NCBI GenBank assembly: GCA_949825065.1
Contig: OX463865.1
Span: 19,701,115 to 19,765,114 of the forward strand
From: Odontocerum albicorne
Taxonomy: Eukaryota; Arthropoda; Insecta; Trichoptera; Odontoceridae
Direction: 5' to 3'
Length of the DNA: 64,000 nucleotides
Shown here: positions 41,020 through 50,675 of the stretch, one piece after another
Numbering within the stretch: position 1 is the stretch's first letter
Layout of the letters: each line of letters begins with the position of its first letter
The notes under the pieces: generated by a model
Seen by the model: only the letters and a program-made list of their open reading frames with translations
What the model was told of the DNA's origin: nothing
The model's database searches: none
Position numbers and translations under genes: made by a program

Positions 41020-43431
41020 TAACGTGACCAGACGTCCCGTTTTGAACGGGACTGTCCCATTTTATAATTACGAGTCCCGGTGTCCCCGAAATAAATTCTC
41101 GGACGCAAAATTGTCCCGTTTTCGGAATCCGCGCGAAAATTGAGGAACCAAAGCTTACCGTACGGTCGGCTGGACGCGAGCAGTGTGCGAGAGCAAGACC
41201 GACCGCGTCGTCCGTTGACGCGACGATAACCGAGAGTAGCCGAGGATGCCAACGTTCGCGCGCGCTTTGGCTTATTATTGTTATTTGACAGAGTTTTCGT
41301 TCGCTCACTTCTCGCTCATTGTTTTGTTGTTTGATGCTCGATTAGTAATTTTCTTTAACTTCTTTTGTTTTGGAATCCTAAGTTAATATGCCAAAACGTA
41401 AGTGTTCGTTTAATGTTAGCTTACAAGCAAAATATCCTTTTATTAGGCAAATAAATACTCCCTCAGATGTCAGATGCGAAAAGTGTCGTACAGAATTTAG
41501 TGTTTCTCATAGTGGTGCAGGTGATATTGAACAACATTTAAAATCTGAAAAGCATAAAAATGCCGACCGTGCCGCCGCTTCGAGTTCTTCGATGTTAAAT
41601 TTTTTTAAGAAATCAGACGCGCCAACGACAAAGGATTTGGATATCGCTGCGGCAGAAGGCGTCTGGGCTTATCACACGATACAAGAAAATCACAGTTTTC
41701 GCTCCAATGATTGTGCTTCGAAAATAATTCAATCATGTTTTGATTTGAAATTTACATGCGCGCGTACGAAATCAGAAGCTATTGCAGTAAATGTTTTGGC
41801 GCGTACAGCGATGAAAGAATTAAAAGATGATCTTGATACGGCGAATTGTATTACAATTTTGACTGACGCTTCAAACCATGGTAGTAAGAAAATATACCCT
41901 ATTGTAGTGCGCTTTTTTCTACCCTACGTAGGTGTACAAGTGAAAATTTTAGACCTACAAGAACAGCCAGGTGAGACTTCAGATATTATTGTCAATTATT
42001 TAAACCAAGTGTTGACAGATTACAATTTAACAGAAAAAGTCGTGGCATTTTGTGGGGACAATGCCAACGTCAATTTCGGGGGCGCAGCTAGGCGAGGAAC
42101 TAACAATGTCTTGACAAAATTACAAACATTTATGAAAAAGCCATTAATAGGTATTGGATGTGGAGCCCATGTAATTCATAATGCTGTAAAATCTGCTGCA
42201 GATGGGCTACCCTTAGATTATGAAAGTATAATTGTGAAGATATATTCATTTTTTTATATTTACACGATTCGAGTTGAAGCTCTAAAGGAGTTTTGCGCCG
42301 AAACTGAAACGGAATATCAACAAATGCTCGGCTATAGCAAAACCAGATGGCTTGCTCTTATGCCTGCATTAGAAAGGGTTTTAAAAATGTATCAGCCATT
42401 AAAAAACTACTTTTTGAGTATTGAAAAATGTCCCATTTTACTAAAAAACTTTTTTGAAGATCCCACATCAGAATTGTGGCTTTATTTTTTACACGCTCAG
42501 TCAGCAAGTTTTCATCAAGCTGTATTGAAACTTGAAGGTCAGACTGTATCAGCAATTGAAGCTGCAAAAGAAATCAACCAACTAAAAGATAATTTCACTC
42601 AGAAACAGACCAATCAGTTTCTCCCATTTTCAGTCCGTCAATTTATGGTGAAATTGAAAGATAATGGTACTGGTATCGATGAAGAGTTTGTGAAAAGGAC
42701 GGCTACAGAATTTTATAAAACAAGCCGTGAATATCTGGAGCAGTGGACTTGCTTTCTAACCAAAGAAATGGAGATATTTTTTTGGGCAGATTTAAAAAAC
42801 GTCCCCGCATGGGAAGACATTCAAAAAGCTCTGGATGTCCTAATTGAAAAGGAATATATTGATAGTAATAAAGATACAGAAGTTTTTGACGAATTTTCAT
42901 TAATTTCTAACTACATTACATCGCAAAAGGTAACAGAATGGAATAATCAAAATGTTTCCACGAAAACTCGTTGGGTGGAAGTATTCAAACATTTTCACGC
43001 CAACAATCTGCAGCATGAAAATTTTTCTGTTTTAATTGAATATATTTTATGTTTGCCTGCTACAAATGCTCCAGTAGAAAGAGTATTTTCTATGATGAAC
43101 AAATTATGGACATCTGAGAAAACTCAGTTACAAATTCCAGTTTTAAAGGCGATGTTGATTACCAAGGTCAATATAAAAAAAACGTGCCAAGAGTTTCATT
43201 CCTACTTAAAATCATCACCAAATGTTTTAAAACAAATTTGTTCCTCTGAAAAATATAAATATGTATAACTAAACATTTTGGATTTCAATTAGTAACTTTA
43301 ATGTTATCTTAATTTTTCTAAATACATCAATATAACTTTAAAAAGTATTTTTTTTTCAATGACTACCTATGGTTATTTGACTTAAATAAACCAATGTCCC
43401 GTTTTGAGTCAAAAAATAAATGGTCACGTTA
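41020..43431 (+). mobile_element. Intact hAT transposon, 2412 bp
   Basis: Perfect 11-bp terminal inverted repeats TAACGTGACCA (41020-41030 and, inverted, 43421-43431) are flanked by a perfect 8-bp TSD GGCATACT (41012-41019, 43432-43439). The word GTCCCGTTTT or a one-base variant repeats below both ends (41035, 41052, 41113 and 43396), a likely transposase binding site. One long open gene lies between. Confidence 0.95.
41388..43268 (+). CDS. hAT transposase, 626 aa, open
   Basis: DNA transposase expected to bind the TAACGTGACCA ends and move the element by cut and paste in the nucleus. Residues 30-56 form a C-X2-C-X16-H-X5-H zinc finger (CEKCRTEF start), BED-like. A serine/alanine-rich linker follows. 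The RNase H-like core shows a first Asp at 160 (ILTDASNHG), a second at 224 (FCGDNAN) and the hAT C-X2-H motif at 258-261 (GCGAHVIHNA). A TRWLALMPALERV segment lies about 60 residues on. The C-terminal hAT dimerisation region is at about 556-575 (LPATNAPVERVFSMMNK) with the likely catalytic Glu 564. No stop or frameshift; the ATG sits 368 bp from the left TIR and the stop 163 bp from the right. Family call is firm; subfamily is not determined. Confidence 0.93.
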   Translation: MPKRKCSFNVSLQAKYPFIRQINTPSDVRCEKCRTEFSVSHSGAGDIEQHLKSEKHKNADRAAASSSSMLNFFKKSDAPTTKDLDIAAAEGVWAYHTIQENHSFRSNDCASKIIQSCFDLKFTCARTKSEAIAVNVLARTAMKELKDDLDTANCITILTDASNHGSKKIYPIVVRFFLPYVGVQVKILDLQEQPGETSDIIVNYLNQVLTDYNLTEKVVAFCGDNANVNFGGAARRGTNNVLTKLQTFMKKPLIGIGCGAHVIHNAVKSAADGLPLDYESIIVKIYSFFYIYTIRVEALKEFCAETETEYQQMLGYSKTRWLALMPALERVLKMYQPLKNYFLSIEKCPILLKNFFEDPTSELWLYFLHAQSASFHQAVLKLEGQTVSAIEAAKEINQLKDNFTQKQTNQFLPFSVRQFMVKLKDNGTGIDEEFVKRTATEFYKTSREYLEQWTCFLTKEMEIFFWADLKNVPAWEDIQKALDVLIEKEYIDSNKDTEVFDEFSLISNYITSQKVTEWNNQNVSTKTRWVEVFKHFHANNLQHENFSVLIEYILCLPATNAPVERVFSMMNKLWTSEKTQLQIPVLKAMLITKVNIKKTCQEFHSYLKSSPNVLKQICSSEKYKYV

Positions 43432-43689
43432 GGCATACTCCAATTGTTAAATGTTGCTGGTTAACTTGTATTTTCCTCGTTGATACAATCTTTTCGGGTA
43501 ATTAATAAAGTTCTCAGAAAATGGTGGTTAGTGCTTTTTTTATTGCTTCAGCAGTTAGAGGTCACCAGTATCATTATCTTGAACCATTTTGTATTGAAAA
43601 TTGGGTTTTTGGTTTTGTAATTGTTTTATAAAAAGGTTTCTAGTCAATTTTTCACTTAATGGAATAAAAAAATTACTTGTTTTCTTCCA

Positions 43690-43818
43690 CTATATTTTTA
43701 AATATGTCACTTTATTTTTAAACATGTCACTATATTTTTAAACATGTCACTTTATTTTTAAACAGGTCACTTTATTTTTAAACATGTCGCTACACTATAT
43801 TTTTAAACATTTTTAAAC
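43690..43818. repeat. 20-bp minisatellite, about 6 copies
   Basis: Unit ATTTTTAAACATGTCACTTT. Followed by a short GCACACTGTGCGCTTCTTA-type repeat that holds the next MITE. Confidence 0.85.
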
Positions 43819-43849
43819 TGTGCACTTCTTAAAGCACACTGTGCGCTTC

Positions 43850-44484
43850 TTAACCTTTCCTTCCCTGTGTTGGGTATCTTCTACACGTTGCTTCTAATAA
43901 CCATCAATATCTCTATAAATATTATAAATACAAGGTTAAGATTTTAGGTATTCCTCCATAATATATTTACGCATTGATTTAAAAAATAATATTAATAATA
44001 ATCAGAATTTATCGACTACATCGTAAGTATTTCGTGAATATCGGAAACAAATTCGCATATAAACGCTGTGAGTGCCTCGATCTTGGGTCTTGACGATAGG
44101 TGAAGAGTATGCGGGAAGCGCGACACTATATTCGCATCTCACTTTTGCATACGTCACTGAATAGCGAGGAGCTCAATTGTCTCAACGTCGCAAGCATAAG
44201 CCACGCCCGAGTTAGCCACCAACCCTGCCGCGCCGCAGTAGCTGTTGAGCTAGCAACGAGACTAGATATACGCCCGTTCCGTGAGCGTTGCCAGATGGTT
44301 TTTTAATGTTTTCAGCAAATAAATCTCAATTATTATAATTTTTCACTTCAATTATAATTAATTAAGGGGATTATCTATGAATGTTCTTATTTTTCCGATT
44401 TAAAATCGGTAATTTTTTATTGCGTACTTACTACCCAACACCGGAGCGCGCGTATTATTTTTATCACCGTAAGGGAAGGGTTAA
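43850..44484 (+). mobile_element. TTAA MITE, subfamily A, copy 4
   Basis: TTAA at 43850-43853 and 44481-44484; ends CCTTTCCTTCCCTGTG and CGTAAGGGAAGGG. It has split a local repeat: CACTGTGCGCTTC precedes it and CACTTTGCGCTTC follows. Confidence 0.93.
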
Positions 44485-44750
44485 TACACACTTTGCGCTT
44501 CCTAATGCACACTGTGCTGTTCTTTGCCCTCTTCAGGAGGTTCACTTAAGCTACTGGGTTGGCCGGAAAGTAAATTCGTATTTTTAGATAAAAAATATAT
44601 ATTTCGATGTAACTTTTATATAATATCAAGGCGACCTTCGTGGTCTATTTATTTATATGGTATACATTGTCATTTTACTTTTTTTATAATAGGTAATCCA
44701 TCCAAACTTGGATGATTTGTTCAACTAAATAAAATAATTATGCAATTATA

Positions 44751-45620
44751 TTGGGTGTTAACATAAGTTGTGTCCGTTTTTTTTTTTCAAATTAAAAATG
44801 AGCACCAAAAGTATAACAAAATGGTAAAAGTTATACGTCATTCGAAAGAAAATTTTCTGCTCTACAAGATATTGTGTTTGCTTTTACGTTACATATATTA
44901 TTTTATTTGATTACAAGCCTTCAAAATGGAATGTCAAGTAGACGAAAGTGAGCATTTTCGACATCTCCTTCTGTTCGCGTTCAATCGAGGGAATAAAGCT
45001 GCCAAAGCTGCTCGCGATATTTGCGAAGTGTACGGTGAAGATGCTATGAATGAAAGGACAGCTCGTCGATGGTTTTTCCTTCAATAATGACGTCGAATTG
45101 CGAACATGGACGAATTCGCCGAGTCAAGACCGTAAGTTGTGTCCGTTTTTTTTCCCAAATTAAAAATGAGCACCAAAAGTAAAACAAAATGGTAAAGGTT
45201 ATACGTCATTCGAAAGAAAATTCTGTTCTACAAGATATTGTGTTTGCTTTTACGTTACATATATTATTTTATTTGATTACAAGCCTTCAAAATGGAATGT
45301 CAAGTAGACGAAAGTGAGCATTTTCGACACGTCCAATTGTCAAACGTTGATTTTTGTTGTTTTCACTCAAAACATGTGGAACCCAAGCGCCGAGCTTCTG
45401 GACTTTTCCCATTGATTTAAGATGGCGGTATACAGTCATGTGACTACAATTAATCTCCTCAGCCAATTCTATGGTTGTTTGAAAGGGATCTTCATGAATA
45501 ATATGGTTTAAGCGGTCCTCATCGAAGTCCACTGGTCGTCCGAAACTATCGAAGTCCACTGGTCGTCCGAAACGTTGACTAAACAAATGACAATGTATTG
45601 GAACCTCCACAATGTTAACT
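44751..45620. pseudogene. Scrambled mariner remnant
   Basis: TA then TTGGGTGTTAACATAAGTTG (44751) is a mariner-type 5' end. From the ATG at 44926 the plus strand reads MECQVDESEHFRHLLLFAFN, then AAKAARDICEVYGEDAM, a transposase N-terminal HTH, with a frameshift near 45078. The 5' end and ATG are then repeated in direct orientation at 45132-45330. On the minus strand, 45600-45330 reads GRPVDFDEDRLNHIIHED, then HMTVYRHLKSMGKVQKLGAW, the second HTH of the same protein type; a 21-bp GTCGTCCGAAACTATCGAAG-type segment is duplicated there. The catalytic domain is absent. Confidence 0.75.
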
Positions 45621-45689
45621 AATGCCTTAACTTCAAATAATATGTGTATATAAAATGTGTCAGTCTATTGTCTTCGTATATATATATTT

Positions 45690-45960
45690 AAATCAACGTG
45701 GTTGGTCGGAAGAAATTGCGCAATCTCTATGAGTTTGCTTAATTGTATTTCACACAATAAAATTGTAATGCAATCTAACAATCTCTGTTGGATATTAGGT
45801 AATATACCAGTTCTCCAACCCGGGGATAGCGGTCTCGGTTGCCTTTGGTAGATACTTTATTTTTAAATGGGTTCCAGTCTGGTTTTTAGTGATATGGCAA
45901 TATAAGTTTGTACTGTACACAACGAAAATTTTATATAATAGTACAATACAAACTAATCTC
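45690..45960 (+). mobile_element. Rearranged SINE-1 fragments
   Basis: Two pieces out of order: GGTTGGTCGGAAGAAATTGC (tail type) near 45700, and a body/tail piece (GGGTTCCAGTCTGGTTTTTA) near 45870-45940. Confidence 0.4.
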
Positions 45961-46342
45961 TTCAATAATACATTTATGTAATGTTACAATGGGCGTTCAG
46001 TACACTGAGTCGGAAGGGTTTGTTTTCCAAGGACTTAATATTTTTGGAACAAACAATTTCTAGTTAAACCCATGTTCTTAATAAGGAAGGGCAGTGCACA
46101 GAACATAGCGGGACAGCGGTCAATTGTTCAGCCGACCCTCGCTAATTGGAGGGGAGAGAAGCGCCCTTAGTGTACTCGTATTTAAGGCTTCATCCCTGGA
46201 CACGTGAATCTATTCCAGGAGCTTCCTTGGCAGCAGGGTCGTGTAGGGGTTTTTTTAAACCTGATGTAAAAATATATATTTAAAATTTCTTTTACTATGT
46301 TTTTTTATAGTTTATAACTTATGATTATCCCTTCATCTTCAC
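45961..46342. other. Unassigned
   Basis: No gene or repeat recognised. Confidence 0.4.
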
Positions 46343-46371
46343 CTGACGAAGAAGACGGAGATATTTGAAAC
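46343..46371 (+). other. Hammerhead-like core motif
   Basis: CTGACGA (46343) and TTTGAAAC (to 46371) with a short purine-rich spacer. Helix II pairing is weak. Single copy. Confidence 0.2.
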
Positions 46372-46417
46372 CAGTTGTAAACTCTAATAAAACAGTGGTG
46401 AATAAAAAATAAAAAAA

Positions 46418-46475
46418 TAGTGTTATGTTTATATTTTTTAATAAAATTTTATTAAAAAATATAAACATAACACTA
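46418..46475. repeat. Perfect 58-bp palindrome
   Basis: 46418-46446 is the exact reverse complement of 46447-46475 with no loop (centre AAAATTTT). The right arm is the beginning of the 22-bp array, the left arm the same array word in reverse orientation. Confidence 0.95.
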
Positions 46476-47427
46476 TAAAAATATAAACATAACACTATAA
46501 AAATATAAACTTAACACTATAAAAATATAAACATAACACTATAAACATAATACTATAAAAATATAAACATAACACTATAAAAATACAACAACAACACTAT
46601 AAAAATATAAACTTAACACTATAAAAATATAAACATAACACTATAAAAATATAAACATAACACTATAAAAATATAAACTTAACACTATAAAAATATAAAC
46701 ATAACACTATAAAAATATAAACTTAACACTATAAAAATATAAACATAACACTATAAAAATATAAACATAATACTATAAAAATATAAACATAACACTATAA
46801 AAATATAAACATAACACTATAAAAATAAAGGGTCTTTCAAATTAAGCGGTTTTTTTTATTATTTTTTTTAATTCTTGTTAAAAACACGCAATTTGCTTTG
46901 ATTTCAAAAAACTTTTTATTGGTCATTGAAGTATAATGTATGACATTTAAAAACAAAAAACAATATCCGCCAAATGTCCACCTCTTGCAGCTCCACAGAT
47001 GTCCACTCTTTTGTCAACATTTTCGATGACATTTTGGCATAATTGCGGTTCTAACTCACTAATAACGCGAATAATTTCGTCCTTCAGCTCAGGAATTGAT
47101 TGGGGGTCATTATTATAGACCTGGATTTTCACGTAACCCCAGAGAAAATAGTCCAACGGGGTCAGATCACATGATCTTGGTGGCCAATTAACATCACCGT
47201 TTCCGGAGATTACTATAGACACAATAATTCTCAATTTGAACGCGTTGTTATATTGTATACGACTCCATTTTTATAAATGCCATACATTACACTTCTCAAA
47301 TGTCACAAGACCCAGGCATGTTCGCGACGCCATCTGTGTTTTATCCAAGAATTTAAAAAAATCGCTCAATTTGAAAGACCTTATATAAACATAACAGTAT
47401 AAAAATATAAACATAACACTATAAAAA
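46447..47427. repeat. 22-bp minisatellite split by a transposon
   Basis: Unit AAAAATATAAACATAACACT plus AT, about 17 copies to 46827 and about two more at 47384-47427 after the mariner-type insertion. Variants with ACTTAACACT alternate. Confidence 0.95.
46828..47383 (-). mobile_element. Internally deleted Tc1/mariner-type element in the 22-bp array
   Basis: Inverted ends (AAGGGTCTTTCAAATTAAGC on the left; TAAGGTCTTTCAAATTGAGC on the complementary right). TA flanks both sides at 46826-46827 and 47384-47385, and removing the element restores a perfect 22-bp unit. On the minus strand 47234-46947 keeps a transposase C-terminus: WPPRSCDLTPLDYFLWGYVK (third catalytic Asp), then CQNVIENVDKRVDIC and RGGHLADI. 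The first two thirds of the gene are missing, so this copy needs outside transposase. Confidence 0.88.
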
Positions 47428-47519
47428 GAAACGAACGTCTTTTTTAAGATTTAGGTTTTTTTTCCTCTTTATTTCTGTCTAAAATGTTGTTAGTAAACAT
47501 TATCAAACGGCCCCGAGAA

Positions 47520-47715
47520 ACGAAATATTAATCAATGCGGGATATTGAAGTGTTATAGAGATATTGAACCAACTGAATGACACTGTGGATATAGTCTCGG
47601 TACCGTCTAGCAGTATGAGAAGAATCCTGGCTGATATTATTCCTAACGAATAAGCTAACGCTAGAAGCAGACCCTCTTTGTGTAACAGGAGAAATCCGTG
47701 TAAAGGGGATAAAAA
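47520..47715 (+). pseudogene. LINE-E C-terminal fragment
   Basis: Sense copy of the LINE-E tail; reads IEILNQLNDTVDIVS-like, then SMRRILADI. Very similar to 61815-61990 in reverse. Region 47716-48000 is unassigned. Confidence 0.68.
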
Positions 47716-48004
47716 AACACGTGGTTTCCAAACAAAAGAAAGATCAATGGCATATTCAGGTACTCCCACGGCGCTGACGCGCATGATTCCAAATTTGTCT
47801 TTTTCATCAATAATTCAACGGCATTTGATAATGACGTTCGTACATCATCGAATCGTGAGTGAGTAAAATCGTGAAAGAAGGGAACGTAATGAGGAAAAGT
47901 AAACGGAAGAATATGAATGAGGTGAAGAAAGTATATTTAAAGAAAAAAATGTGGCGTTCTATCCTCTCTGTTAGTTTACTAATTAGTACTTTTTCGTTGT
48001 ACTG

Positions 48005-48150
48005 TACATGGTGAGGTGCATGGCCGTGCGATATATCACTGGACTTCTGGTGCGGAAGGTTGCGGTTCGAACCTCGCACTGTGCTACGTCCCTCGAATGA
48101 CAAACATTTTATCCGCCTAGTACTCGGAAGGTGTAAGGCATACCTATGAC
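48005..48150 (+). mobile_element. tRNA-derived SINE-3
   Basis: A tRNA-like head with B box GGTTCGAACCT (about 48063-48073) within a GGTTGCGGTTCGAACCTCGC context. It is followed by non-tRNA sequence and a poly-A run at 48171-48179. Only one copy in the window; a degraded tRNA gene is possible but no full cloverleaf is evident. Confidence 0.45.
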
Positions 48151-48261
48151 TTTGGTCTTATCTATTCTTAAAAAAAAACATGCCTCAACTTATATTTATT
48201 TTATAATATTTAATATCAATCTGTCAATAACAGTGGGTTCGAGTCCTGCTTTGGAGTGTCT

Positions 48262-48886
48262 TTAACCTTTCCCTTCCCGTGCTAAAAAAATCCGCCCGTT
48301 CCGGTGATATGTATTCAATACACATCAATACATATGTAAAAATTAGCGATTTAAAATCGGAAAAACAATAATATTCATAGCCAATCGCTTAAATTAATTA
48401 AATTTGAAGTCAAAAGTGATGTTAATTGAAATGTAATCGCTGAAAACATGAAAAAAAACAAAACATCGGACGACGTTCACAAAACGGGTAGAGCGACCAC
48501 CTCGAACGAAAGCCGGCTGGCTACTAAACGAGAGAAGCTACCGAACTGAGATTCTATTTCTTGCGTTCCCTTATACCAAAGTAGAGTGAAAGTGAGCCGT
48601 GAATAGCGTCGCTTCCTCACCCATAGCGGTTTTTTAAAATGAATATACCTACGTCACACACTGGTACACGTTTGATTGTATTAGTGAATTTATTCCCGAT
48701 TTTCACAAAATATCTCTGATGTGGCGATTAAGTGCTAATTATTATTAATATTATTTTATTCAACGCGTAAATATATTACGGAGGAATACGTAAAATCTGA
48801 ACCCAGTATTTATTATATTTATAGAGATATTAAAGTTTTTAGAAGCAATGTGTACTAGTTACACATCACAGGGAATGAAGGGTTAA
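48262..48886 (+). mobile_element. TTAA MITE, subfamily B, copy 4
   Basis: TTAA at 48262-48265 and 48883-48886; ends CCTTTCCCTTCCCGTGC and GGGAATGAAGGG. Confidence 0.92.
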
Positions 48887-49384
48887 AGTGAGTCTGCTCT
48901 CTAAACGGAAATATTAAAATTTTCTTTATATTTTTGTTATTCGCACTATAAAGTAATGTACTGAGGCCGCTTCTGTGCTGTGGTGTCACCTTTCCAAATC
49001 AGTGACCGTGCCCACTGGCAATTGGTTTGGTCTCGCCGTTAGGAAGGAAGAACTCGCGTGGAACGGTTGTTAAGGCTAGCGTTTCCCTGCGACTCTGTCC
49101 AAGTGTTTATTTAACAAAGGATTTAAATAAATAACAAACAAATATGGTACGTGTCTTGCATTAAATATAAATTATAAAATTGTGTTTCATTTAAAAGTTA
49201 TTGAAAAAAAAAACATCGGCCTGGAACATAAAAGGCACCCTGTATTTACAACATAATTGATTTGAAGACTAATTCATGTGACTCTAAATCCGAGGACTCG
49301 ATTAATGGGAACTAAGTAAATGTTTGTTGGAATGAAGTGATAAGAGGTAAATGTGAATTTAAGAGTGATGTGAGATGAAAAAGA
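48887..49384. other. Unassigned
   Basis: No gene. 49205-49260 is A-rich, otherwise unremarkable. Confidence 0.4.
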
Positions 49385-49595
49385 GCTCACACTATGGTTT
49401 GGACATGTGGAACGATTGAATAAAGAAAGACTAACAACAAAATGAACAGTGCAAATATGAGTGGAAGGCTTGGTAATGGAAGACCAAGGAAAGTATGAAT
49501 GGATCAATTGAATAATATTTTGAAAGGAGACGTAGTAAATCGTAGAAGTTGTTTGAGAAGGTATATGAATGTGAAAGGCGCAGGATGTGTATACA
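49385..49595 (+). mobile_element. LINE-D C-terminal fragment
   Basis: Plus strand, broken frame: WFGHVERLNKERLTTKMNSA, then GNGRPRKVWMDQLNNILK. The homologous tail to 4535-4800 and 12375-12650. Ends where repeat P starts. Confidence 0.65.
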
Positions 49596-49965
49596 TAAAT
49601 AAATACAGGTTTATTGATAGCAACATAGTATGTACATAATACATTTAGACACATTTGAAGAACACATTAACAGAAGCTATCAAAAGGTCTGGGCTCATCT
49701 AATAACATCCCCCCGGCCAAGATACATCACACCAATATAGGGCGAGCCCAGCCACGGGAACACCAGATGTTTTTCAGCCCACACCCTTGAACACGTAGAA
49801 CAAGAAGATAAAAAAAAAAACAGAAAATAAATAGATGACAAAAAAATACATTTAAGAGAGAAGACATTAAAAGGTCCGGGCTCATACCACAAACATTCCC
49901 CCGGCCGAGATACACCCCACCAATGTAGGGCGAGCCCGACCGCAAGGGCATCGATATAAAAAATC
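49595..49965 (-). repeat. Two tandem copies of repeat P
   Basis: 49595-49830 and 49840-49965 both contain CATCACACCAATATAGGG or CACCCCACCAATGTAGGG and GGGCGAGCCC. The second copy lacks the A-rich start. Same orientation. Confidence 0.7.
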
Positions 49966-50667
49966 AGGGAAATGGTGTGATGATGTACGAATATATAGTT
50001 TTTTTTTTGCGAAAAGCATTTAAGCCCATTTTTGCTTAAAATAACTTTTTGATGCCATTTTACTTAAAATTAAAATATCTACACATGGAAAAAACGTTTA
50101 AGTTCTAAAGTTATATGGTTTCGCTGTTATGAAAATTTTCACCAAGAAAGGATTAAAAACAGGTGTTCGTATTTTTAATTTTTAGATAATATGTTTTTAA
50201 GTTACTCATTTTTTTTGTAGTAATTCTTATAAATAAATATGTTAAACTGTCTTTAAATAGCAGAACAACGACGATATGTAGTATTTAAGAAAATTTCCCC
50301 TAGCCACGGTCTTCAATATGTCCACATTGTCAGTTTAGATATCTCGAGATGGCAGCATACGAAATAACCGACTTAAACTCATCCATCAGTTAACGTAACA
50401 ATTTAACAACAAGCAAAGCAGGTCTGATGTAAGAGTGCCTCCTCTCTCCCTGCCTGTTTGATCTGTCATATATTAATGCAGGCGCAGTATCGCAGTGCCT
50501 GGCGGTACGTAGCCCGGAACGCCGAGCACGCTGTTCATCTTGTGTATAATTACATCATATGACGCTAAACAGATGCAGAACACTTCAGCTGCTCTCTTGG
50601 TCTGACGATCGCGTTATGTACCGTGAGACATTTAAGAAATAGTTCATCTTGCAAGATGTTTCGTATT
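49966..50667. other. Unassigned
   Basis: AT-rich to about 50330, then a GC-richer patch at 50440-50560. No gene or repeat recognised. Confidence 0.4.
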
Positions 50668-50675
50668 TCTTATAT

